64,000 nt of DNA, taken from contig NZ_SNYN01000001.1 in the NCBI RefSeq assembly GCF_004363075.1, positions 687,602-751,601 of the forward strand, given 5' to 3'. Position 1 is the stretch's first letter. Each line of letters starts with the position of its first letter. Below, piece by piece: positions 59,194 through 64,000 of this stretch. The position numbers and the translations under genes are program-made. The stretch comes from Actinorugispora endophytica (GTDB lineage: Bacteria > Actinomycetota > Actinomycetes > Streptosporangiales > Streptosporangiaceae). Below the pieces are notes generated by a model. That model searched no databases, had not been told where the DNA came from, and worked only from the letters and a program-made list of their open reading frames with translations.

Positions 59194-60054
59194 TCAAACG
59201 CGCGTGGTGGTGACGAACCCCAATGTGTCGAGTCCTTCGCCCCGACACAGCCGGTCGGACGCGCCACCCAACTCGGTCTGTAGAACCTGGTAATCGGCCC
59301 CGGCCTGCTGTCCCCACTCCATAGCCGCACGCCACAAGGCGCGCCCGTGGCCGCGCCCCCGGTGGTCAGGCAACACCCCGAAGTACTGGGGCAGCAACCG
59401 AATGCGCCCGACAGGATCGGGATGGGTCGCCATGGGTCCGATCGCGCCGACCACCCGACCAGCCTCGGTGACGGTCAGAATCGGACCGTCGAGAGCGCCC
59501 GCCCGTTCCTGGGCGGCAAGGTATGCGAACCCCTCACCCGTCAAGGCATCGGTGAAGTCCGGCCACGTGTCGCGCACTGGTCCGGACAGGCGATCAAGCT
59601 CGGTGACCCCTTCAACGACGGTCGTCTCGAAGTCACGGGCGAAGGTGCGAAGCTGGATACGGCAGCACTGACCGAGCTGTGGTTCGGTGGTGAGTCGCAC
59701 CAGCTGGGCACGGTCGGCGCCGTGGTCAGCCGCCAACTTCGCCACCTGGTCGGCCGCCTGGTCGAGGTCGAATTCCCCATACAGATGTAGACGTACCGTG
59801 CGCCGTCCGCCTCGGTCGAGCATGGTCGCCGCGGCCATGCCTTGAGCGCCGTCGACCGAGTGGTCGAGCACACGCTCGGACTTGACCCCACCCCACCGCG
59901 CGTCCTTGTCGTGAGGTAGGAACCGGCCGGTTCCGGAGATCGCAACGACCTGATCCCACAACCCGGGAGTGATCGCGTCCGGATGCATGGGCCCAAGGGT
60001 GGGGACGTAGGGCACCTGGAACACAAGCCCCTCGGGGCGGCTGGTGTCGCGCAT
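59194..60054 (-). CDS. GNAT-family N-acetyltransferase with N-terminal extension
   Basis: Protein of 286 residues. The C-terminal 120 residues form an acetyltransferase domain: ILTVTEAGRVVGAIGPM, then FGVLPDHRGRGHGRALWRAA with the acetyl-CoA loop R-G-x-G-R. The first 160 residues are a second, possibly degenerate domain I cannot assign. GNATs are frequent cargo on actinomycete integrative elements. Codon use is close to the chromosome, so it may have arrived with the element from a similar host. Substrate unknown. Confidence 0.85.
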   Translation of the reverse strand: MRDTSRPEGLVFQVPYVPTLGPMHPDAITPGLWDQVVAISGTGRFLPHDKDARWGGVKSERVLDHSVDGAQGMAAATMLDRGGRRTVRLHLYGEFDLDQAADQVAKLAADHGADRAQLVRLTTEPQLGQCCRIQLRTFARDFETTVVEGVTELDRLSGPVRDTWPDFTDALTGEGFAYLAAQERAGALDGPILTVTEAGRVVGAIGPMATHPDPVGRIRLLPQYFGVLPDHRGRGHGRALWRAAMEWGQQAGADYQVLQTELGGASDRLCRGEGLDTLGFVTTTRV

Positions 60055-60119
60055 GGCGGCATGCTACTCACACGCCACGGGCCCCGTGGCCTCGAAAAGA
60101 CATCAGGGCACGCGGGCGT

Positions 60120-60551
60120 CTAGAAGGACTGCCAGTCCTGGGCGCGCTGCACGGTGTAGACGGTCAGGTTCTCCACCGTCGCCCCGCACACCGGTCGGCG
60201 TTCGGCCTCCACCAGCGCGGCGGCGACCAGGGCCACGTCCTGGCGTGCGGCTTCGTCGGCCGCCGAGAGCACCGGGGGAATGACGCGGCGGACATGGTTA
60301 CACACCGCCTTGCCGGTGCTGTGCCAAAGACCCACGACATAGGTCAGCCGCAGGCGTCGCAGCGCCAGGGTCCGGGGCAGCACGCACCGGTACCGCTGCA
60401 CCACCGCGGTTCCGTCCGGGCCGGTGGAGACGGCTTCGTAGGTGATGGACCCCCAGTCCTCGGAGGCCACCCGGACCCGCACACCCCGGCCCCGCGCCCG
60501 GGCGGTCGAGGCATCACGGCCCCCAGAGGAGGCACCGCTGTCGCTGTTCAT
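60120..60551 (-). CDS. Element-encoded hypothetical protein
   Basis: Protein of 143 residues, not recognised. It has a Ser/Gly/Arg leader, a beta-rich middle (YRCVLPRTLALRRLRLTYVV), two Cys, and a helical C-terminal part (AADEAARQDVALVAAALVEA). Its ATG overlaps the stop of the upstream gene (ATGA). Small paired genes of this sort are usual between repressor and integrase on pSAM2-like elements, but no function is known. Confidence 0.6.
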   Translation of the reverse strand: MNSDSGASSGGRDASTARARGRGVRVRVASEDWGSITYEAVSTGPDGTAVVQRYRCVLPRTLALRRLRLTYVVGLWHSTGKAVCNHVRRVIPPVLSAADEAARQDVALVAAALVEAERRPVCGATVENLTVYTVQRAQDWQSF

Positions 60552-60904
60552 CGCCGCACCGCCCCGACCGCGATGGCCGTGCGCACCAGATCACGCAACT
60601 CGGCCATGTCATCGGGGGCGGGAGTCGAACGCGCGATCTGCACCAGCAGTTCGATCCTCCGCCGATCCCGCTCGGCGCTGTGGACGCGGCGCCGGTGCTC
60701 CAGATGGGCGTAAGGGCCGCGTGGGAGACGGTAGGCGCGGGGGTCGTCGCCGTCCATCACGATGGGATCCGGCGCCGGCCACGGTTCCACCTGCGCGGGA
60801 GCGGGTACGCGGAACGGCCGAGGGCCGGTGCGGTGGTGTTTGCCGTGTCGTGCCGGTCGTATCAGAGTCACCAGCGCCCGAACCACGGCGATAAGGTCTT
60901 TCAC
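60548..60904 (-). CDS. Element-encoded hypothetical protein
   Basis: Protein of 118 residues, not recognised. It begins with an amphipathic helix (MKDLIAVVRALVTLI), then a basic, proline-rich stretch, and ends with a helical Arg/Glu-rich region (VHSAERDRRRIELLVQIARS). Start is GTG; the gene is coupled to the next by ATGA overlap. No signal or membrane domain is certain. Role within the element unknown. Confidence 0.55.
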   Translation of the reverse strand: MKDLIAVVRALVTLIRPARHGKHHRTGPRPFRVPAPAQVEPWPAPDPIVMDGDDPRAYRLPRGPYAHLEHRRRVHSAERDRRRIELLVQIARSTPAPDDMAELRDLVRTAIAVGAVRR

Positions 60905-61033
60905 GTCAGCCTGCTTTCCTCAGGTTGGCCGCGCCCCCGGACGCCTAGCCCGCGTCGCGGGGGTCAGTTGTCTGTAGGCGGTTGCTCCGATGACCGGTAG
61001 TCATCCGGCAGGAGCCTTCTCCGCCCTTGTGTG

Positions 61034-61201
61034 TCAGGAGTCCGTACCGGTCCCCCGGCACGCGGTGCACGCCACGACGCGTGTCGCCGGTTCCCGTGTG
61101 GTCGAGGAGCGCAGCACTACCAATCGCCGAGAGCGGACGGTTTTGCGTCCGCGTCCACGACAGGACCTGCACCGCTTCGGTTCAGAGACGGCGGCATCCA
61201 C
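61034..61201 (-). CDS. Small zinc-motif protein with two CxxCxGxG repeats
   Basis: A 55-residue protein below usual gene-size limits. It contains CRSCRGRGRK and, 27 residues on, CTACRGTGTD, two DnaJ-like CxxCxGxG half-sites that would jointly bind one zinc ion. The linker is basic with several Val and Ser. The GTG at 61201 has GGAG eight bases upstream; the frame is open to 61315 but only the part from 61201 has the motifs. Such proteins are common on actinobacterial plasmids and phages. Confidence 0.6.
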   Translation of the reverse strand: MDAAVSEPKRCRSCRGRGRKTVRSRRLVVLRSSTTREPATRVVACTACRGTGTDS

Positions 61202-61287
61202 CAAGCACGCTCCAGGGGGACATGTGGCGCGCCGCTTCGCCAGGTCGCCAGCGCGCCGCTCACACCAACGGACTACAGAACATCCCC

Positions 61288-61360
61288 TATACATGAGCCC
61301 GTCACATGTACTCATGTATATGGGTTGTGAGATTAGGTTGCCTCACTCATGTACATGAGT
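61288..61360. promoter_or_regulatory. Operator array for the GntR repressor (ACTCATGTACATGAGT family)
   Basis: Three related sites occur here: TATACATGAG at 61288-61297, its inverted partner CTCATGTATA at 61311-61320, and a perfect 16-base palindrome ACTCATGTACATGAGT at 61345-61360. A fourth half, GTACATGAGT, covers the NUDIX start at 62216-62225. Short palindromes of this kind next to a korSA-type gene are the expected binding sites. They precede the small minus-strand genes at 61201 and below, which may be the repressed genes. Confidence 0.7.
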
Positions 61361-61409
61361 CAACCCTGTGAGCACAGAAGCTCACCCGAGGAGACAGGAA
61401 CTGGATGCC

Positions 61410-62189
61410 TCAGTCCGTGGCGGGGATGCGGTAGTCGAGCACGAACTGGTCGGCGGCCATGATCGTGTCACACACCTCCACCACACGGCCGACCGTCGTC
61501 ACGGCGTTGCGCGTCAGGTGGATGATCGCGGAGCCGGGGCTCAGACTCAGGGCACTCGCCTCCTGCTTGGTGGCCAGGCGCGCCCGCACGGTCTCGGTGT
61601 ACTCGGCGAACTCGTGCTCGTGTTCCTCCAGGCGAGCGTAGATGCCACCGCCGCCGGGGTTCTCCTCGAAGAGTTCGGGGATGTCCCGCGCCACGTCCCA
61701 CGGCAGATAGGAAGTCGCTTCCTCGGTGGGGGTGCCGTCGCTGAAGTAGAGGCGACGGCGGGCAAGCACCTTGTCGCCCTCGTCCACGCCCAGGCGCTCA
61801 GCGATCTCGGCGGGAGCGGGCACGGGCCCGATGGAGAGGACCTGAACGGTGGGCTTGACCCCGGCCTGTTCGGTCTCGGCGATGTAGGCCGCTTTGCCCG
61901 CACGGCGGTGTGAGCGCCGGAAGCGGTCGGAGGACTTGCGGGTGACCGGAGGCCGGGACTTCACGAAGGAGCCCCTGCCCTGGTAGGTCTCCACCAGACC
62001 GGTCGTGCGGAGCTGGGCCACGGCCTTGCGAACCGTGCCCGAGGAGACGCCGTAGCGCTCCATCAGCGCGGTCTCACTCGGGATCTCCTCAGCGGGAGCC
62101 AGACGTCCCGCTCTGATCCGCTCTTCGATGTCGTCCGCGATCTGGAGGTACCGGGGCTTCGCGGACCGCGCCCCTACAGTGCTCACCAT
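61410..62189 (-). CDS. GntR/HutC-family repressor with UTRA domain (KorSA-like)
   Basis: Regulator of 259 residues. The GntR helix-turn-helix is clear: YLQIADDIEERIRAGRLAPA, then ALMERYGVSSGTVRKAVAQL and GLVETYQGRGSFV. A UTRA ligand-binding domain follows (KVLARRRLYFSDGTPTEEATSYLP and ALSLSPGSAIIHLTRNAV). On pSAM2 the KorSA repressor of this type silences transfer and replication. The gene is divergent from the NUDIX gene, and the TACATGAG operator family flanks it on both sides, which points to autoregulation. Confidence 0.92.
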   Translation of the reverse strand: MVSTVGARSAKPRYLQIADDIEERIRAGRLAPAEEIPSETALMERYGVSSGTVRKAVAQLRTTGLVETYQGRGSFVKSRPPVTRKSSDRFRRSHRRAGKAAYIAETEQAGVKPTVQVLSIGPVPAPAEIAERLGVDEGDKVLARRRLYFSDGTPTEEATSYLPWDVARDIPELFEENPGGGGIYARLEEHEHEFAEYTETVRARLATKQEASALSLSPGSAIIHLTRNAVTTVGRVVEVCDTIMAADQFVLDYRIPATD

Positions 62190-62215
62190 AGTCCTTCTAT
62201 GCCTCCTATGCTCCT

Positions 62216-62225
62216 GTACATGAGT
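62216..62225. promoter_or_regulatory. Operator half-site at the NUDIX start
   Basis: GTACATGAGT, identical to the right half of the palindrome at 61345-61360, overlaps the ATG of the NUDIX gene. Repressor bound here would block expression of that gene, and perhaps of its own gene, whose start is 27 bases away on the other strand. Confidence 0.6.
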
Positions 62226-62666
62226 AACAGCCCCGGAGACAAGCCGTCAACGCCGCTGCACTCCGTGTCCGTGGCGGGAGCCGTCATCCGCGAGGACGGG
62301 CGGATGCTGGTGATCAAGCGCAGGGACAACGGCAACTGGGAACCACCAGGCGGAGTACTGGAGCTCAACGAGACCCCCGAGGAGGGGGTTGTCCGCGAAG
62401 TCCTGGAGGAGACCGGTATCCACGTCGAGGTGGAACGGCTCACAGGCGTCTACAAGAACATGGCACGCGGAATCGTTGCCCTGGTCTTCCACTGTAAGCC
62501 ATCCAACGGCACAGAACGACCAACCAGTGAAGCAATTGCAGTCAAGTGGATAAGCCAGAAAGAAATTGAGGAAAAAATGCAAGAAGTCTACGCAATCCGC
62601 CTGCTCGACGCCCTTACGAAAGACGACCCTCACATTCGAAGTCACGATGGGAAAAATATATTCTAG
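62220..62666 (+). CDS. NUDIX hydrolase (Pif-like)
   Basis: Protein of 148 residues with an intact NUDIX box: GGVLELNETPEEGVVREVLEETGI. On pSAM2 the NUDIX protein Pif beside korSA blocks transfer between cells that already hold the element; the same divergent pairing supports that role here. The ATG at 62220 is taken instead of one at 62199 because homology starts there and it lies in the operator. GC content falls sharply in the last 150 bases, as if the gene joined to foreign DNA. Confidence 0.88.
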   Translation: MSNSPGDKPSTPLHSVSVAGAVIREDGRMLVIKRRDNGNWEPPGGVLELNETPEEGVVREVLEETGIHVEVERLTGVYKNMARGIVALVFHCKPSNGTERPTSEAIAVKWISQKEIEEKMQEVYAIRLLDALTKDDPHIRSHDGKNIF

Positions 62667-62785
62667 GAATAAAAAATTCCGCCTGAGGCAACCTTGATAC
62701 CTGCCAGCGTTGGCAAAAATTTTCCAAGGGAGAGGCGATGGGCAGTTCAGGTCTTACAATTCTCGCCATATTCTTTTAATAGATA

Positions 62786-64000
62786 TCAAGAAACATTATA
62801 AATTGCAGGATAAAAGCGCTTGGCATCTAACTGAAATTGAATATACTTCTGGTGGCTCAAGAAGGCCTCCTTAAGGTTCTCCCCGTCGACCCCTGATTCA
62901 ATGAGAAGTTTACAAAGGATAACCCAATGCAGAGAACGAGTAAGGATTATATATTTTTCAATACCAGACCCCTGTACATCTAGCGAAGAAAGCGCATGAG
63001 CCAGCCCGTTCCTAGCCAAGGCAACAGATTTTTTCCACTCGTGCTTGTCTCCACAAACACCCGGAATAAATTCGGAGACCTCTTCTGCGAGCATCAGCAG
63101 GCGCTCAGGGAAAGAGTAGTTCCAAAGGTAAAGATTCCACGCATTCAGGATGGAATCGAGCTCCGCTTTTTCGATATCAAGCTTCTGTAGAGCGCGCGCC
63201 ACACTCCTTTTCCTTGCCTTACTAATCTTTCCCTGCCCGTCAAAAGACCGGCGATGCAACCCTTCGGCCGAAAAAGCGAGCTGTACGAAATTTCCTTCCA
63301 AGGATTTATCTCGAAGTGAATTAGAAAGAATTATTGGCAGCGGACTCAGTCGCTTCGATGCTTCTATCCAACCAGCCAAACCCTCAGCACCAAGCTGCGA
63401 GAAACCCATCAGACAGGGAGCAAATTGGTTCTTTTCTGCATTGCCTCCCTTCTTGAATCCTATGACCTTTAGCCAATTAGAATCCTTACCCTTCTTCACT
63501 TCAAGCTTCCGAAGATTGCACTCTTCTCCGTACATGAGGCTGAGAAGTGATGCCATAGGCCAGCACAGATTCGTTTTTATATCGAACTCTTTCAAAGGAG
63601 AAGCAAACTTGGCAAGAGCCCACGTTTCTGTAGACACTTTGACACCACTCAAACTGGGAAAACTTCTAGTCAGATACTGATCAAAACAGAGGTCCCCCAA
63701 ACCTCCACCGAGAGGAATAGACTCAAACTCAGGAAATACATACTTGAAATTAAACTCCTCCTCTCCGTCTTTACCCTTCCACATCAAGCCACTACGGCCA
63801 ACCCAGTTGGTCAAATTATCGATCGAAAACTTCGCCTCCTGGTACTCCTCATCCACCCCAGTAATAAGATCCCCTTGAACTGCGTAGTCAAAAACTACTT
63901 TCTCACGTTCGAAAGTGCCCTGGTTAAAGGTATCTATTTTTGAGGAAGCGACCGTTCCACCCACGAGAGACACATGCCAAAGGCGGCCAGAAAGAATTCC
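62786..64000 (-). CDS. ApeA-like HEPN-domain protein (candidate anti-phage defence), 5' end beyond window
   Basis: At least 404 residues, open at the window edge: the frame continues past the GTG at 63973 as GILSGRLWHVSLVGG, so the true start is outside. GC content is far below that of the rest of the window. The N-terminal part (LVGGTVASSK, AKFSIDNLTNWVGRSGL) fits the beta-rich ApeA N-terminal domain. Near residue 321 of the visible product VALARNGLAHALSSL has the R-x4-H motif of HEPN ribonucleases inside a helical domain. ApeA proteins abort phage infection, probably by cleaving RNA. Assignment rests on pattern recognition. Confidence 0.7.
   Translation of the reverse strand, partial: GILSGRLWHVSLVGGTVASSKIDTFNQGTFEREKVVFDYAVQGDLITGVDEEYQEAKFSIDNLTNWVGRSGLMWKGKDGEEEFNFKYVFPEFESIPLGGGLGDLCFDQYLTRSFPSLSGVKVSTETWALAKFASPLKEFDIKTNLCWPMASLLSLMYGEECNLRKLEVKKGKDSNWLKVIGFKKGGNAEKNQFAPCLMGFSQLGAEGLAGWIEASKRLSPLPIILSNSLRDKSLEGNFVQLAFSAEGLHRRSFDGQGKISKARKRSVARALQKLDIEKAELDSILNAWNLYLWNYSFPERLLMLAEEVSEFIPGVCGDKHEWKKSVALARNGLAHALSSLDVQGSGIEKYIILTRSLHWVILCKLLIESGVDGENLKEAFLSHQKYIQFQLDAKRFYPAIYNVS

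Larger units (their letters stand above)
58616..64000. mobile_element. Integrated element (AICE-like remnant) at tRNA-Pro
   Basis: From the 3' part of tRNA-Pro to at least the window end. Features: tRNA target, adjacent decayed tyrosine integrase pointing at the tRNA, a GntR repressor and divergent NUDIX gene like korSA and pif of the Streptomyces element pSAM2, small element-type ORFs, gene density below the chromosome average, and a marked fall in GC after about 62500. No replication initiator, excisionase or FtsK-like transfer protein is seen. The far attachment site is not in the window; the left boundary is placed at the T-loop of the tRNA by analogy. Confidence 0.75.

Noticed and set aside
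60945-61172. 75-residue minus-strand frame over the zinc-motif gene
   Set aside because: No ribosome site or motif; the overlapping frame has the paired CxxCxGxG.
62667-62785. AT-rich gap after the NUDIX gene as a small gene
   Set aside because: No start codon with a ribosome site and several stops in all frames.

Overview
The window is high-GC DNA (visibly above 70% over most of its length) from a filamentous, sporulating-type actinomycete. Supporting genes are a long chaplin, bldG with its anti-sigma-like partner, wblA, a second-class Tad/Flp locus with the Ssd-type ATPase, and a ten-gene gas-vesicle cluster in the same order as in Streptomyces. Starts are often GTG or TTG and four-base GTGA/ATGA overlaps are common. 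Family-level placement near Nocardiopsis or its relatives is inference from overall gene make-up, not proven by any marker here.

Layout. 1-6.4 kb: four-domain LPxTG chaplin, a catalase with its Fur-type regulator, a CapA-like lipoprotein, adenosine (or aminodeoxyfutalosine) deaminase. 6.4-20 kb: TetR, hydrolase, CoA-disulfide-reductase-like flavoprotein, HD hydrolase, TauE exporter, ABC ATPase, two DUF1707 proteins, SerB, SixA with an unannotated 30-residue membrane peptide, H+-pyrophosphatase. 20-34 kb: a block colinear with the Streptomyces SCO3548-SCO3560 neighbourhood: holin-X, Fic-like protein, a long non-coding gap with a 6S-RNA-like fold, TadZ/A/B/C, pilin-like and TadE-like proteins, MrfA-type helicase, BldG and its partner. 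34-49 kb: a block colinear with Mycobacterium tuberculosis Rv3671c-Rv3683: MarP, NUDIX, Nth, Crp, metallo-beta-lactamase, NUDIX, RidA, DUF4177, two Get3/ArsA ATPases, WblA/WhiB4, PonA2, metallophosphoesterase; an ECF42 sigma factor and its DGPF partner sit inside it. 49-54.5 kb: gvpO-A-F-G-Y-Z-J-L-S-K on the minus strand. 54.8-58.5 kb: alcohol dehydrogenase, amidohydrolase, MIP18-like protein and IclR regulator, which look like the accessory half of a propane-monooxygenase cluster.

58.6-64 kb: an integrated element abutting the 3' end of a tRNA-Pro(CGG). It holds a decayed tyrosine integrase, a GNAT acetyltransferase, small element-type proteins, a GntR/UTRA repressor with palindromic operators, a divergent NUDIX protein (this pair resembles korSA and pif of pSAM2), and an AT-rich gene that resembles the ApeA HEPN anti-phage proteins and runs off the window edge. 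No replication, excision or transfer gene is visible, so it is either a remnant or continues beyond the window.

Most interesting points: the element with its defence-like cargo and operator array; the 6S-like RNA candidate; a dispersed palindromic 3'-UTR module present at three places; several small genes below usual annotation size (30-residue membrane peptide, 56-residue DUF4177, 55-residue double zinc-motif protein); two alpha/beta hydrolases whose nucleophile position is glycine; and a chaplin with four amyloid-type repeats and a recent 63-base tandem duplication.
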